Origin: Pseudanabaena cinerea FACHB-1277 | GTDB lineage: Bacteria; Cyanobacteriota; Cyanobacteriia; Pseudanabaenales; Pseudanabaenaceae | Assembly (NCBI RefSeq): GCF_014696345.1 | Contig: NZ_JACJPY010000005.1 | Location: forward strand, 53,455-117,454 | DNA length: 64,000 nt | Direction of reading: 5' to 3' | Part shown: positions 27,272-37,830 of the stretch, piece after piece | How the letters are laid out: each line of letters starts with the position of its first letter | Position numbering within the stretch: position 1 is the first letter of the stretch | Notes under the pieces: model-generated | The model's database searches: none | Told to the model about the DNA's origin: nothing | The model's input: only the letters and a program-made list of their open reading frames with translations | Position numbers and translations under genes: made by a program

Positions 27272-27379
27272 CTACTTCTTGTCCTTGGTGATTACCTTAG
27301 GCGGCTCACGAAAGAAAATCGCAAAGAAGAATAGACCGATTAAACAAGCAAAAATTAAAGTGTAAGTGAGAGCTTCCAT
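27272..27379 (-). CDS. psbT: photosystem II reaction centre protein T
   Basis: A 35-residue single-span thylakoid protein, begins [20 protein letters not shown] and ends REPPR followed by a lysine-rich tail, as in PsbT. It follows psbB by six bases in the same direction, the conserved cyanobacterial arrangement. PsbT sits near the dimer interface of photosystem II. Confidence 0.96.
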   Translation of the reverse strand: MEALTYTLIFACLIGLFFFAIFFREPPKVITKDKK

Positions 27380-27385
27380 TGTTTT

Positions 27386-28915
27386 CTATGCCTCAACAGC
27401 GCGAGTAGTTTTGTCGCCAACCTTTTGAAATGCACCCCATTCAACTTGCTCTTCACTGAGTTCTGGGTCAACACCAGCAAACACATCGCGGAACAAAGTA
27501 CGCGCACCATGCCAAATATGACCAAAGAAGAAGAACAATGCAAATACAGCGTGACCAAAAGTAAACCAACCACGAGGGCTAGTACGGAATACACCATCAG
27601 ACTTATTGGTTTCTTGGTCAAATTCAAATATTTCACCTAGCTGAGCTTGACGAGCATACTTCTTCACGTTAGGAGCATCAGCGAAAGACTTACCATTCAA
27701 TGCACCACCAACAAAAGAAACTGTTACGCCAGTTTGCTCAACACTGTACTTAGATTCAGCACGGCGGAAGGGAATATCAGCGCGAACGATACCATCTTGA
27801 TCTTGGAGAACCACGGGGAAGGTTTCAAAGAAGTTAGGCAAGCGGCGCACGCTCAATTCGCGACCATCTCTGTCCTTAAATATGGGATGCCCTTGCCAAC
27901 CTTGAGCAATACCATCACCATTATTCATTGGACCGACACGGAACAAACCACCCTTAGCTGGGCTATTGCCAACATAGTCATAAAAAGCAAGTTTGTCAGG
28001 AATCTTTGACCATGATTCTTCTTCGGTCAAGCCAGCATTAAGCCCAGCCTGGACACGGCGCGAAATTTCCTGTTGGAAAGAGCTACTATCCCACTGATAG
28101 CGGGTTGGACCGAATAATTCGATCGGGGTGGCGGCGGAGCCGTACCACATCGTTCCAGCAACCACGAAAGCGGCAAAAAATACGGCAGCAATACTGCTAG
28201 AGAGTACGGTTTCGATGTTACCCATACGCAGAGCTTTGTATAGACGCTCTGGTGGACGCACGGTCAAGTGAAACAGACCCGCAATAATGCCAACAATGCC
28301 TGCGGCGATGTGGTGAGCGACAATGCCACCAGCGTTAAAGGGGTTAAACCCATTAGGTCCCCATTCTGGGGCAACAGGGGCAACATGACCCGTTAAGCCG
28401 TAAGCATCGGATACCCACATTCCAGGTCCGAATAGGCCTGTTTGGTGGAATGCACCAAACCCAAAACAAAGTAAACCAGACAGAAATAAGTGAATACCAA
28501 ACATTTTCGGCAAGTCCAAAGCTGGCTCACCTGTGCGAGGGTCTCTAAACAATTCAAGATCCCAGTTTACCCAGTGCCAAATTGCAGCTAGGAAAAGTAA
28601 ACCTGAGAGGACGATGTGGGCTAGAGCCACACCTTCAAAGGACCAGAAACCGGGGTCAGCAACCTGCTCACCAGTAATTGTCCAGCCACTCCATGAGTTG
28701 GTAATTCCTAGACGGGTCATGAAGGGCATGACAAACATACCTTGCCGCCACATGGGGTTAAGTACGGGGTCGCTAGGATCAAAAATCGCTAACTCATATA
28801 GCGCCATCGAGCCTGCCCAACCTGCTACGAGAGCGGTGTGCATCAGGTGCGTGGCGATCAGTCTTCCTGGGTCATTGAGAAGAACTGTATGCACTCGATA
28901 CCAGGGTAATCCCAT
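27386..28915 (-). CDS. psbB: photosystem II CP47 chlorophyll apoprotein
   Basis: 509 residues, matching CP47, the inner antenna that binds about 16 chlorophylls. It begins [19 protein letters not shown], and chlorophyll-ligating histidines are seen in [47 protein letters not shown] and [18 protein letters not shown]. The large lumenal loop occupies roughly 260-440, and the last helix ([20 protein letters not shown]) is intact. It is the first gene of a psbB-psbT unit. The 255-base upstream region shows no clear regulatory box. Confidence 0.99.
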   Translation of the reverse strand: MGLPWYRVHTVLLNDPGRLIATHLMHTALVAGWAGSMALYELAIFDPSDPVLNPMWRQGMFVMPFMTRLGITNSWSGWTITGEQVADPGFWSFEGVALAHIVLSGLLFLAAIWHWVNWDLELFRDPRTGEPALDLPKMFGIHLFLSGLLCFGFGAFHQTGLFGPGMWVSDAYGLTGHVAPVAPEWGPNGFNPFNAGGIVAHHIAAGIVGIIAGLFHLTVRPPERLYKALRMGNIETVLSSSIAAVFFAAFVVAGTMWYGSAATPIELFGPTRYQWDSSSFQQEISRRVQAGLNAGLTEEESWSKIPDKLAFYDYVGNSPAKGGLFRVGPMNNGDGIAQGWQGHPIFKDRDGRELSVRRLPNFFETFPVVLQDQDGIVRADIPFRRAESKYSVEQTGVTVSFVGGALNGKSFADAPNVKKYARQAQLGEIFEFDQETNKSDGVFRTSPRGWFTFGHAVFALFFFFGHIWHGARTLFRDVFAGVDPELSEEQVEWGAFQKVGDKTTRAVEA

Positions 28916-29171
28916 TGCAAATGTTCCTTAGTTTATGTAGTTAGATTGTAGTCAGTAAGATCTTAACGATTCTTTATTTTAATTTATGATAATTCAAACT
29001 GAACTGTATATTTACGCAAATCTCGCGATTGAGGGTTGGTAAATTACAAAGTTTTGGATTTTATTAGGATCTTAATTTTAAGATATGGGTTACTCAGAAT
29101 AGTCTGTTGGACTAGTCTAATCTATTTGATTTTTAACATCATAATCGATTATTCGTTGGTGAGAATGTTTT

Positions 29172-30416
29172 TTAGGCGGTAACGCTGTGGATCGCTGTGG
29201 GAAAATGCGATCTCCCAATTTTGATTACCCAGTCGGCATAGGGGAAGCCATATTGGTTAAGCTTGGGGCAATGGGGATTGATTTCTGGCTGGATTAGGGG
29301 TGGGATGAATAATTCGGGGTGGAGGGCTTTCCAGAAATATTCTACAAATTCTGTAATTTCCTGATCGCTCATACCTGTTTTACCTTGGCTTTGGCTAATT
29401 AATTTATGCTCCGCCGCGATACGCCATTGTAAGCAGTAGTGATAACTCTCTGGGACAAGGACGATCAAGCTATCAAGGGTTTGCCAGATTGGTAAGTAGT
29501 TGTGTAGGTTGGCGTTGCACTCTAGGGCAAAGTCGCGATCGCGCTCTGACAGAATGGGCGGGATCGCGTTGCGAAATGCGGAAATGGGTAAGGGGTGCAT
29601 CCCCACAAACCAACCTTCAAACAGAATGATGTCAGCGCTTTGGCAAATTACAGGGGCGATACGATCGCCAGCGCCATTGTGCAGCGATTTATCAAAGCGA
29701 GGAATATTGGTTGACTTAATTGGCTCAAAATTTGGGCGATCGCTTGGAGACTTTAATTTCTGTAAGCTTTGCAAAGTCTGCAAACAAAGGTCAATGTCAT
29801 GGGTACTAGGGGGACCACGCCAGATTAAATCTGGACGACGATCTCGTAACTTTTGGCGCTCGGCATAGGTTTTATAAAAGTCATCTATAGAGAGGCTAAT
29901 GAAACTTTTATGCAAATATTTCAGAATTACTTTCAGGATCGCCCCCATTGTGGTTTTGCCCGTTCCCTGTCCGCCCAGCAAGCCCTGGATAAATGGTCGG
30001 TTAATCAAACTTTGCTGTCTGGCAAGGGCTTGGGCGAGTGGCAGCCAATAATGCCAAAGTATTGGCAATAGCAAAGACTGATCAAGTTCAATATTTTCGT
30101 TTTTGAGACTTATCAATATATCTTCATACACTGACCGCATTAATTGCGATCGCTGCTGGATTATCTCTAAAGCAAGATCTTCGGCAAAATGAGGGTTGTG
30201 TGGTTGACCTAAAGCTTGATCTTCTGATATGGAAATTTGCGCCTGTTGATAAATTTGGCTTTTTTGCCATTTGGCTTGATAACCCTCACTGGGTAAAGAT
30301 AGAAAGCGATCGCCATTGGTAATAACATCAGCAACTAACAGTAAACAATCATCTTTATTAAGGCGATCGCCTCTAAGCAATTGTTCAATAATTCTTATAG
30401 GTATATTTTCGGGCAT
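29172..30416 (-). CDS. glyK: D-glycerate 3-kinase, plant/cyanobacterial type
   Basis: 414-residue P-loop kinase that phosphorylates glycerate to 3-phosphoglycerate, the last step of photorespiration. It shows the P-loop LLGGQGTGKTTMG (near residue 150), SIDDFYKTYAERQKL, RGPPSTHDIDL, IPRFDKSLHNGAGDR and ILFEGWFVGMHPL, all typical of the GLYK family related to uridine kinase. The N-terminal 120 residues form a helical extension common in cyanobacterial members. It is read alone and is divergent from the lipoprotein gene. Confidence 0.88.
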   Translation of the reverse strand: MPENIPIRIIEQLLRGDRLNKDDCLLLVADVITNGDRFLSLPSEGYQAKWQKSQIYQQAQISISEDQALGQPHNPHFAEDLALEIIQQRSQLMRSVYEDILISLKNENIELDQSLLLPILWHYWLPLAQALARQQSLINRPFIQGLLGGQGTGKTTMGAILKVILKYLHKSFISLSIDDFYKTYAERQKLRDRRPDLIWRGPPSTHDIDLCLQTLQSLQKLKSPSDRPNFEPIKSTNIPRFDKSLHNGAGDRIAPVICQSADIILFEGWFVGMHPLPISAFRNAIPPILSERDRDFALECNANLHNYLPIWQTLDSLIVLVPESYHYCLQWRIAAEHKLISQSQGKTGMSDQEITEFVEYFWKALHPELFIPPLIQPEINPHCPKLNQYGFPYADWVIKIGRSHFPTAIHSVTA

Positions 30417-30676
30417 TTGCCTATGTCATCAATACTCCGTAAAGCTTCTGCATAGTTTGGCGCTTATATAGGTTATACAGATCACAAATTCACAAAAATT
30501 AAGCTATTAATTAATCCATACTTAACCTAGAATCATCTTTAGTGAGTAATTATACGCAAGCTCCTCCACGAAACCGCCAACATAGTTATAAAACTCATAC
30601 TTATGTTGGCGTAAGCCATTGCCTATAGTTATTTGCTCAAAAGTCAACAAAATACTGCCTAAAAACAAATACCAAT

Positions 30677-31090
30677 ATGAACTTAAAAGCTCTCCTAGTT
30701 ATCGCTGGTCTATCCCTCTCTGCTGGCTTAGCTTCCTGCGCTACCGAAACCCCTGCTCCTGCTCCTACAGCTCCAGCCGCTACTACCCCTGCTGATCCAG
30801 CCGCAACCCCCGCAGCACCGAAGACTGACGCTAAGCCCGATGCGATGAAGTCTGATACCAAGCCTGCGGACGCACCGAAGACTGACGCTAAGCCCGATGC
30901 GATGAAGTCTGATACCAAGCCTGCGGATGCACCGAAGACTGATGCTAAGACTGACGCTAAGCCCGATGCTGCTGCAACCCCCGCAGCACCAAAGACTGAC
31001 GCTAAGCCCGATGCGATGAAGTCTGACACCAAGCCTGCGGACGCACCGAAGACTGATGCTACCCCAGCAGCAGAGCCTAAGAAGCCATAA
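30677..31090 (+). CDS. low-complexity lipoprotein with 19-residue tandem repeats
   Basis: 137 residues. The N-terminus is a lipoprotein signal, MNLKALLVIAGLSLSAGLASC, with lipobox Leu-Ala-Ser-Cys21. The rest is Ala, Pro, Lys, Asp and Thr only: three nearly identical copies of APKTDAKPDAMKSDTKPAD plus partial copies, encoded by a 57-bp DNA repeat. No globular domain is visible; a natively disordered, surface-anchored linker or spacer is likely. Function unknown. A terminator follows 20 bases after the stop. The frame on the opposite strand is a mirror of the repeat and not a gene. Confidence 0.75.
   Translation: MNLKALLVIAGLSLSAGLASCATETPAPAPTAPAATTPADPAATPAAPKTDAKPDAMKSDTKPADAPKTDAKPDAMKSDTKPADAPKTDAKTDAKPDAAATPAAPKTDAKPDAMKSDTKPADAPKTDATPAAEPKKP
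30815..31042 (+). repeat. 57-bp tandem repeat inside the lipoprotein gene
   Basis: Copies at 30815-30871, 30872-30928 and 30986-31042 differ at only a few positions. The segment 30929-30985 is a diverged 57-base copy. The period is a multiple of three, so copy-number change keeps the frame. Confidence 0.85.
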
Positions 31091-31109
31091 TTTCATATCT
31101 GAATAACGC

Positions 31110-31141
31110 AAAAGACATCGCTTAGGCGATGTCTTTTTTTG
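31110..31141 (+). terminator. terminator of the lipoprotein gene
   Basis: AAAGACATCGC / GCGATGTCTTT hairpin followed by a T-run. Confidence 0.85.
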
Positions 31142-31226
31142 TGATTTCTTAGTGATTTCCTAGCATTTAGTAACAAATGGGCATTCGGGGTTGTATGTTT
31201 TGTAGAAATAAGTTTTTCCTAATTCT

Positions 31227-31811
31227 ATGCGATCGCCAATCCAAGCCTTACCTGCCAAAATCTTTCATTGGGTCAGTTTCATCAGCTTATTTCTGATGAT
31301 CACCAGTGGTTTACAAATTTATAACGCCAATCCCGTATTTGGTGGTCGGGAAGGGATACATTTACCCGCAATTTTAGGACTTGGTGGCTGGTTAGCAGGG
31401 GGGAGGCACTGGCACTTTGCCTCAATGTGGATATTTAGCCTGAACCTATTGTGGTACGGCATTTATGTGGTGGCGACAAAAAGATGGCGGCATCGCTATG
31501 CCAGCAACAAGGATATCAAAGCCTTATTAGTCGGGCAGAACCCTAAACGCAAAAATTATGCTTGGCATCGTTTAGTTTATACAATGATCATCCCCGTTTT
31601 GTTACTCGCTATTTATTCGGGCTTGGGGATGTATAAACCCGCACAATTTTATTGGATTGTCGATAGCTTTGGTGGTTGGGATGCACTGCGGATTACGCAT
31701 TTCCTGATCGTACCGATCGCAATTAGCCTCGCTGCGCTCCACTCCCAACTAGGGCGCAAGGTTGGCGGCGATAGCTTGTTAGATTCCATGTTTTGGAAAA
31801 ATGCTAAGTAA
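31227..31811 (+). CDS. cytochrome b561-type di-heme membrane subunit
   Basis: 194 residues with four membrane helices and the histidines expected of a bacterial cytochrome b561 / formate dehydrogenase gamma fold: IFHWVSF (near residue 14), RHWHFASMWIF, WHRLVYTM and RITHFLIVP, then a last His in LAALHSQ. It precedes by 72 bases a molybdopterin oxidoreductase gene on the same strand, so it probably anchors that enzyme and passes electrons from the quinone pool to it, or the reverse. Confidence 0.82.
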   Translation: MRSPIQALPAKIFHWVSFISLFLMITSGLQIYNANPVFGGREGIHLPAILGLGGWLAGGRHWHFASMWIFSLNLLWYGIYVVATKRWRHRYASNKDIKALLVGQNPKRKNYAWHRLVYTMIIPVLLLAIYSGLGMYKPAQFYWIVDSFGGWDALRITHFLIVPIAISLAALHSQLGRKVGGDSLLDSMFWKNAK

Positions 31812-31883
31812 GAAACGCTAAGAAAAAAATACTAAGTAACTTATCTCAATCTATTAATATCGTCTTAACATCGTCATTTCACC

Positions 31884-32642
31884 ATGTCCTCAACTGAACC
31901 AAACCCAACCAATTTGCCATCGAACCCAGAGCCAGATGATCATGAATCGGAAGTTTTACCCCGTCGCCGCTTTCTCAATTTAGCAGGTGCAGGTATTCTG
32001 ACCATTGGCTTTGGCAGCGTTGCCGAAGGGCTAGTTGGCAAGCTATCAGAGCCGTTAAACCAAAGTGTGGAATCCTTAATCTTTAAACCGCAGCAACTAG
32101 TCCCAGAATTTCCCATTGCGGCGATCGAGCCAGACAAATTAATTGTCAATAGTTTTCGCGGCACACCCGCGATTAATCCGCTTACCTATCGCCTCAGCAT
32201 TGATGGTGCTGTAAACCAACCACTCAGTCTCAGTATGCAGGAATTCCAAAGTTTGCCCCTGCCCTTTGTAAATATGGTGATCCGTCATGTTTGTGTTGAA
32301 GGTTGGGCGGCGATCGTGCAGTGGGGCGGGCTACGGCTACGGGATTTAGTGGCGATCGCCCAGCCAAAGCCGACTGCAAAATACATCTATTTCTATTCCG
32401 CCGATGGCTATTACGAAAGCTGGGATCTCGACTCAGCCATGCACCCGCAAACCTTGATGGCATCCCACAAAAACGGACAGTCCCTTACACCCGCCTATGG
32501 CGCACCCCTGCGCTTAGCATCTCCCGTTAAACTCGGTTACAAACTCAGTAAATGGGTGACACGCATCGAATTAAAGGAAACATTAACCGCAAAGCGTGGC
32601 TATTGGGAGGATATCGGCTATGAATGGTATGCAGGTATATGA
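31884..32642 (+). CDS. exported sulfite-oxidase-fold molybdopterin oxidoreductase (YedY/MsrP-like)
   Basis: 252 residues. The N-terminus has a twin-arginine-like signal, PRRRFLNLAGAGILTIGFGS (about 27-46), for export of a folded cofactor-bearing enzyme. The molybdenum-ligating cysteine is in VIRHVCVEGWAAIVQWGG, and YESWDLDSAMHPQTLMASHKNG matches the YedY family. In other bacteria relatives reduce methionine sulfoxide with electrons from a heme membrane partner; the cytochrome b561 gene just upstream fits that role. The substrate of this subgroup is not known. Confidence 0.85.
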   Translation: MSSTEPNPTNLPSNPEPDDHESEVLPRRRFLNLAGAGILTIGFGSVAEGLVGKLSEPLNQSVESLIFKPQQLVPEFPIAAIEPDKLIVNSFRGTPAINPLTYRLSIDGAVNQPLSLSMQEFQSLPLPFVNMVIRHVCVEGWAAIVQWGGLRLRDLVAIAQPKPTAKYIYFYSADGYYESWDLDSAMHPQTLMASHKNGQSLTPAYGAPLRLASPVKLGYKLSKWVTRIELKETLTAKRGYWEDIGYEWYAGI

Positions 32643-32915
32643 TCTAAACGGCTTTGAGAATAATTTCTACAATTTCGGCGAAGACCGCCCCCAAAATTGC
32701 CACTGTTAGATATTTACCAATCATTGGGTTTGTGCCAAAAGAATTATCATTTTTGCAGCCTGTGACAAACAAAGACCAAGCTTGTGTGGAATTAATCTTT
32801 TGGAAGTTATTAAAACTCGGTGTAAAAATTAATCGCATAACTTAATTTCATTAAAATAGCTCTAAGCCCAAAAGATAAAGATTGGCAACAACTGTATAAT
32901 TCACAAATAAATTCA

Positions 32916-32950
32916 CAAAGAGAGGCAAAGCCAAGCTTTGCCTCTCTTTG
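32916..32950 (-). terminator. glnB terminator (possibly bidirectional)
   Basis: CAAAGAGAGGCAAAG / CTTTGCCTCTCTTTG perfect inverted repeat with a short loop, about 40 bases beyond the glnB stop. Confidence 0.75.
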
Positions 32951-32988
32951 TATGCTGAAAGTATGTTGAAAAAATCTAGGGCGTAAAC

Positions 32989-33354
<366 letters not shown>

Positions 33355-33383
33355 TTAATACACTTGAAATGCTACCCCTATTT

Positions 33384-33397
33384 GTAGCCTAGCATAC
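33384..33397 (-). promoter_or_regulatory. NtcA-binding site upstream of glnB
   Basis: GTATGCTAGGCTAC on the minus strand matches GTA-N8-TAC exactly and is itself palindromic. Twenty-three bases after it comes TATTAA, a fair -10 box, which is the spacing of NtcA-activated class II promoters. The match is seen directly; activity is inferred from NtcA control of glnB in other cyanobacteria. Confidence 0.75.
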
Positions 33398-33484
33398 TTT
33401 TTGAGGTTGTCCTTAAGATTGTTAAGTAGAGATACAGCTATCTATACTTACATTAAAGCAAATCTAGAGCAACTCATTCATCAG

Positions 33485-36253
33485 CTATCTTTGCCCTTTC
33501 CAAGCCCACCAACGAATCACTAGTTTCTCTAGCTCGATCCAAACAAACATCAAAGAGCTAAAGCCAACGCAGACTGCCAACTCCGTAGGGCTAATTAGAT
33601 GCGTACCAAAAAAGTTGCGTAATGGCTCTACATATATCAGCAACAATTGCAGAACCGTAGTCATAATTACCGATCCCCAGACATAGGGATTAGTCATTGG
33701 GTTAAGCTCGATCATCAGTTGGGTATTTGAGCGAATGGCGATCGCATGACCCATTTGAGCAAGGCAGAGGGTCGTAAATACCATCGTTGTCCAACGTTCA
33801 GGCTTATAGATTCCGTCAAAATTGCTAGTTGTATATGACTCAGACCATACCATTAGGCAAATCGTAATTACTGCCAAAATAATACCGACTCTAATCATGT
33901 ATGAACCCATGCCCCTTGCAAAGATGCTTTCGCGGGGATCAAAGGGTGGACGTTTCATGACATTGGGTTCGGCTGGCTCAACTGCAAGGGCGAGGGCGGG
34001 TAAACCATCGGTGACAAGATTCATCCACAGGATTTGTAAGGGGATGAGGGGTACGGTTAATCCGATAAATGGGGCGACGGCAATAGTAATCACTTCCCCG
34101 ATATTGCTACCGAGAATGTACTTGATGAATCGGCGAATATTGGTGTAAACAACGCGCCCTTCTTCGGTAGCGGCGACAATTGTGGCAAAGTTGTCATCAA
34201 GCAAGATCATGTCACTGGCTTCTTTGGATACATCCGTACCTGTGATGCCCATGGCAATGCCGATGTCTGCTTGTTTGAGGGCAGGGGCATCATTAACGCC
34301 ATCCCCTGTCATCGCCACAAACTGATGCTGTCTTTGCAAGGACTGTACGATGCGTAATTTATGCTCTGGGGAAACTCTGGCATAGACGCTCACATCAATT
34401 ACTGCTTGATCTAGCGCTTGGGCATCCATTAGTTCTAGCTCTTTGCCTGTAATCACCCGATCGCCTGCTTGAGCGATACCTAGATTTTCGGCGATCGCCT
34501 TGGCAGTGAGTTGATGATCCCCCGTAATCATCACAGGGCGGATACCTGCTTGACGACATTGCTTGACGGCTTCGCGTACCTCTGGGCGGGGTGCGTCAAA
34601 CATTCCCACAAGTCCCACCCAAGTTAAATTGCTTTCATCGGCTTCGGTAATGCCATTTTCGGGCAGGTTGGCGATGTTGCGATAGGCAAAGCCCAGCACC
34701 CGCAAGCCATCGGCAGCCAATTGATTATTCTGCTCAAGCACTTGTTGGCGTTGATCGGCGGCGATCGCCCTTACCTGATCGCCAATTTGAATATGGGTAC
34801 AGCATTCGAGGGTCAATTCGGGCGAACCCTTACAAAACATCACATAGCCGCCCATTTCACCCTGCACCAATACGCTCATACGTTTGCGCTCAGAGGAGAA
34901 GGGAACCTCTGCATAGCGGGGCATCCGATGTTGCCATTCGGCAGCATCACAGCCACCTTTACCCGATAGCACCAATAATGCGCCCTCTGTAGGATCGCCG
35001 ATAATGATCCATTCCCCATCCTTCTGCTGCAAAATCGCGTCGTTACAAAATATGCAAGACATCAGCAATTGCTGGACTTCAGGAAAATTCTGCACCTCAA
35101 TGGCACTAGTATCACTTAAAAATTTGCCAGTCGGGGCGTAGCCTTCGCCAGTAATTTTGAGGGAATGTTGGGCGGTACGGATATTTTGTACCACCATTTT
35201 ATTTTGGGTCAGCGTCCCTGTTTTGTCAGAGCAGATCGTGGTGACAGAGCCAAGGGTTTCCACGGCAGGGAGACGGCGAATTAGGGCATGGCGTTTGACC
35301 ATGCGCTGTGTGCCGAGGGCAAGGGTAACAGTTACCACCGCAGGCAAGCCTTCAGGCACAACGGCAACCGCCATACTGAGGGAGGTTTTGAGTAGGTCGG
35401 CAAAATTACCTTTGTTTAACATCCCGATGCCCACCACAAGTGCCACCAAAATCAGCGAACCGCTTACTAACACATTGCCTAGTTGCGTCATTCTTTGTTG
35501 TAGGGGTGTGTCATCGGTTTCCACATCCTGAATTAGGGTGGCGATTTTGCCCAGCTCTGTCTGCATTCCCGTTTTGGTAACTAAGACCTTAGCGCGTCCT
35601 TGAATTACCTCTGTGCCTTGGTAAACGCAATTGTGGCGATCGCCCAAACTCGCATCTAGTTCTAAGGTTAAGTTAGGGTTTTTATTGACCGATTCCGCCT
35701 CCCCCGTGAGCGCCGATTCGCGGATTTGTAGATTTTGCGCCTCCAGCAATCTGCCATCGGCGGCAACCTGCACCCCCGCTTCCAGAAACATCACGTCCCC
35801 AGGTACTAACTCTTTGCCATTGACCTCAATGATGTTGCCCCCGCGCACCACTTTCACTCTGGGCGAGGAGAGCCGTTTGAGGGCTGCTAGAGCTTTTTCG
35901 GCGTTAGATTCTTGGGCATAGCCGAGAATGCCATTGAGTAGCACGATCACCGTAATTGCGATCGCATCTTTGGGGAATTCGCGATCGCGAATATCCAGAA
36001 TTGCCGAAACTACTGCCACCGCCATCAGCATAATCAGCATGATATTGGTAAATTGATCGATAAAAATCTGCAATGGAGATCGCCCTGCCTTTTCGATCAA
36101 TTCATTAGCCCCATATTTTGCCAAGCGGTTACTAACTTCTTGATTGCTGATACCGCGATCGGCATCACTGTGGAGATTATCAAGGGCTTCATCAACGCTG
36201 AGGGTATGCCAACGGGGAGTAGGCAATGCGGGATCGTTAAGCTCAATGGACAT
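33485..36253 (-). CDS. P2A-type cation-transporting ATPase, probably Ca2+ (PacL-like)
   Basis: 922 residues, close to the PacL/SERCA length. It has the N-terminal cation-ATPase domain (about 10-80), the phosphorylation motif [12 protein letters not shown], the hinge [21 protein letters not shown] and ten predicted helices. Calcium ligand motifs of SERCA site II are preserved: [15 protein letters not shown] in helix 4, NIGEV in helix 5 and [12 protein letters not shown] in helix 6. That supports Ca2+ export, though Na+ or Mn2+ cannot be excluded. Single gene, between glnB and the J-domain gene. Confidence 0.88.
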   Translation of the reverse strand: MSIELNDPALPTPRWHTLSVDEALDNLHSDADRGISNQEVSNRLAKYGANELIEKAGRSPLQIFIDQFTNIMLIMLMAVAVVSAILDIRDREFPKDAIAITVIVLLNGILGYAQESNAEKALAALKRLSSPRVKVVRGGNIIEVNGKELVPGDVMFLEAGVQVAADGRLLEAQNLQIRESALTGEAESVNKNPNLTLELDASLGDRHNCVYQGTEVIQGRAKVLVTKTGMQTELGKIATLIQDVETDDTPLQQRMTQLGNVLVSGSLILVALVVGIGMLNKGNFADLLKTSLSMAVAVVPEGLPAVVTVTLALGTQRMVKRHALIRRLPAVETLGSVTTICSDKTGTLTQNKMVVQNIRTAQHSLKITGEGYAPTGKFLSDTSAIEVQNFPEVQQLLMSCIFCNDAILQQKDGEWIIIGDPTEGALLVLSGKGGCDAAEWQHRMPRYAEVPFSSERKRMSVLVQGEMGGYVMFCKGSPELTLECCTHIQIGDQVRAIAADQRQQVLEQNNQLAADGLRVLGFAYRNIANLPENGITEADESNLTWVGLVGMFDAPRPEVREAVKQCRQAGIRPVMITGDHQLTAKAIAENLGIAQAGDRVITGKELELMDAQALDQAVIDVSVYARVSPEHKLRIVQSLQRQHQFVAMTGDGVNDAPALKQADIGIAMGITGTDVSKEASDMILLDDNFATIVAATEEGRVVYTNIRRFIKYILGSNIGEVITIAVAPFIGLTVPLIPLQILWMNLVTDGLPALALAVEPAEPNVMKRPPFDPRESIFARGMGSYMIRVGIILAVITICLMVWSESYTTSNFDGIYKPERWTTMVFTTLCLAQMGHAIAIRSNTQLMIELNPMTNPYVWGSVIMTTVLQLLLIYVEPLRNFFGTHLISPTELAVCVGFSSLMFVWIELEKLVIRWWAWKGQR

Positions 36254-36365
36254 AGGTGGTGAGGGAGTAAACGGTTATAGATTATGGTACTAAAAAATAG
36301 TGCCAATTATAGCCAACGATTACGCTCAAAAAAACAAAAGTAATGCATAGCAGCGCTTTGGGCTT

Positions 36366-37076
36366 TTATTCTTTTTGTAAACTCTGCATCGACCTTTGGG
36401 CGTGATAACGCATTTCTTCCGCCCTGCGCCATAGCTCCTGCCCTGTATGCAAATGGCGATCGTCAAAATTCATTGTGAAATATTTGAGTTCCTCAATACC
36501 ATCAGCGATCGCATTTAAGCAATGGTATAAATAGCTGGCAATACCTGCTGCCGATGCAGGGTTAGGCACAGCCCTAAAAAAAATCTGCGCCTTACTATAG
36601 GAGCCGCGACATTCATCAATGTAGTCTTCAAAATCTTCCATCAAGCCATCGTCATAGGGGTCATCGGCAAGATCATCAATTTGCTCATCGAGGCTATCAA
36701 GAATCACCTCTAACATCTCCATGATTGGCTCATATACTTGCTTAGTCCAGCGATCAATTTTTTGATCCTCATTGAGATGACCTTCTCGCCGCGATTGGGG
36801 GCTTCTGCCTCCCTGAGGGTTGCTGCTATTGGGGTTCCGCTTTAGTCCTAGGGTGCGATCGTAATGGGCGCGAGATTGCGGATTGCTGAGAACTTCGTAA
36901 GCAAGATTAATAGAAGCGATATCATCATGGTTGTCTAAATGATGATTGCAGTCGGGGTGATATTCTTTGACTAGTCCGCGATAGGCTTTTTTGACCTCAG
37001 CAGGGGCAGCACCATAGCTAATCCTTAGAGTTTGGTAGTGATTTTTATTGTCGGTGCGATCGCTTGTCCTTGCCAT
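36366..37076 (-). CDS. J-domain (DnaJ-like) protein
   Basis: 236 residues. A J-domain at residues 11-78 contains HYQTLRISYGAAPAEVKKAY and the HPD motif in KEYHPDCNHH, so it should stimulate an Hsp70 ATPase. There is no Gly/Phe region, zinc finger or DnaJ C-terminal domain. The rest is a charged linker and a helical domain (VYEPIMEMLEVILDSLDEQ; ELWRRAEEMRYHAQRS) known only from cyanobacterial J proteins. Client unknown. Confidence 0.85.
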   Translation of the reverse strand: MARTSDRTDNKNHYQTLRISYGAAPAEVKKAYRGLVKEYHPDCNHHLDNHDDIASINLAYEVLSNPQSRAHYDRTLGLKRNPNSSNPQGGRSPQSRREGHLNEDQKIDRWTKQVYEPIMEMLEVILDSLDEQIDDLADDPYDDGLMEDFEDYIDECRGSYSKAQIFFRAVPNPASAAGIASYLYHCLNAIADGIEELKYFTMNFDDRHLHTGQELWRRAEEMRYHAQRSMQSLQKE

Positions 37077-37298
37077 GGTCTTTTCTTTGTTTTGTACTGT
37101 TTAGCTTTTAGCTCTTGGTTTTAATGCTAGTTTGATGCGTTGACTTAATAATACAGACATTTTCGTTATTATGTTACTGGGCTTTGCACAGCAAACTTTT
37201 AATTCAGCGCTTTAATTCAGCGCTGAGTACTTTAGGTCTTGCGAAAGCGACACTTGCTCTGTTATGATCATCTAGCAATAAAATTTGCCAATAAATTT

Positions 37299-37371
37299 GC
37301 TGGTGTAGCTCAGTTGGTAGAGCAACTGATTTGTAATCAGTAGGTCACGAGTTCGAGTCTCGTCCCCAGCT
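37299..37371 (+). tRNA. tRNA-Thr (anticodon TGT)
   Basis: Cloverleaf with acceptor GCTGGTG/CCCCAGC (one mismatch at the sixth pair), D arm GCTC/GAGC, anticodon stem ACTGA/TCAGT around TTTGTAA (anticodon TGT), and T-loop GTTCGAGTC. No encoded CCA. Confidence 0.95.
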
Positions 37372-37447
37372 TATTTTCCATTAGTTGACTTTAAATCCAG
37401 AAAGCAGTAGAAGCGGCGTATCGCACCGCATTTACTCCTTTAATCTT

Positions 37448-37795
37448 CTAATCTTCATCATCTAGGTCTGGATCATCGGGAAATGGCTCGCCTAACCAGC
37501 GCTCTAAAATTCGTCTTGTCTCAAGCCTTAGCCCTTTAATTTCTGCTTGTTGCTTGCGATAACGTCGATCTAGTTTTGTAATCATTTCTTGATCTCTAAT
37601 GATCGCATTAGCAATTTGATCAAACTTTTCATCTAGTTTATTGGCTGTTGCTTGTATAGCTCTTGCATTGGACTCAGCGATCGCCTCAACACGATTCAAT
37701 GCCTTATTAGTATCTGCCAACGCTTTATTGGTTTCTGCTAACCCCATTGCTGTCTGTGTCAGCAATTCCTGCATTTGCTCAAAGGTCATGCTCAT
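37448..37795 (-). CDS. hypothetical coiled-coil protein
   Basis: 115 residues, no recognised enzyme motif. The central 90 residues are a long amphipathic helix with Ala/Asn-rich heptads (TNKALADTNKALNRVEAIAE, then ATANKLDEKFDQIANAI) and basic LDRRYRKQQAEIKGLRLETR. The end is acidic (PDDPDLDDED). Similar small coiled-coil proteins are common in cyanobacteria and often lie by transposases or Uma2 genes. It precedes nothing in its direction but tRNA-Thr (opposite strand). Confidence 0.55.
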   Translation of the reverse strand: MSMTFEQMQELLTQTAMGLAETNKALADTNKALNRVEAIAESNARAIQATANKLDEKFDQIANAIIRDQEMITKLDRRYRKQQAEIKGLRLETRRILERWLGEPFPDDPDLDDED

Positions 37796-37830
37796 TTACT
37801 TTTTGCCTCATTTAGCTCTTGAATTTGAAA

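Noticed and set aside
30637..31111. Long minus-strand frames across the lipoprotein repeat
   Set aside because: They exist only because the 57-bp repeat has no stops in any frame; the plus strand has a lipobox, start and terminator.
32644..32838. Minus-strand frame ending in a 26-residue hydrophobic helix
   Set aside because: It could be a tiny membrane protein, but there is no ribosome site, no known family and it abuts the oxidoreductase stop; not supported enough.
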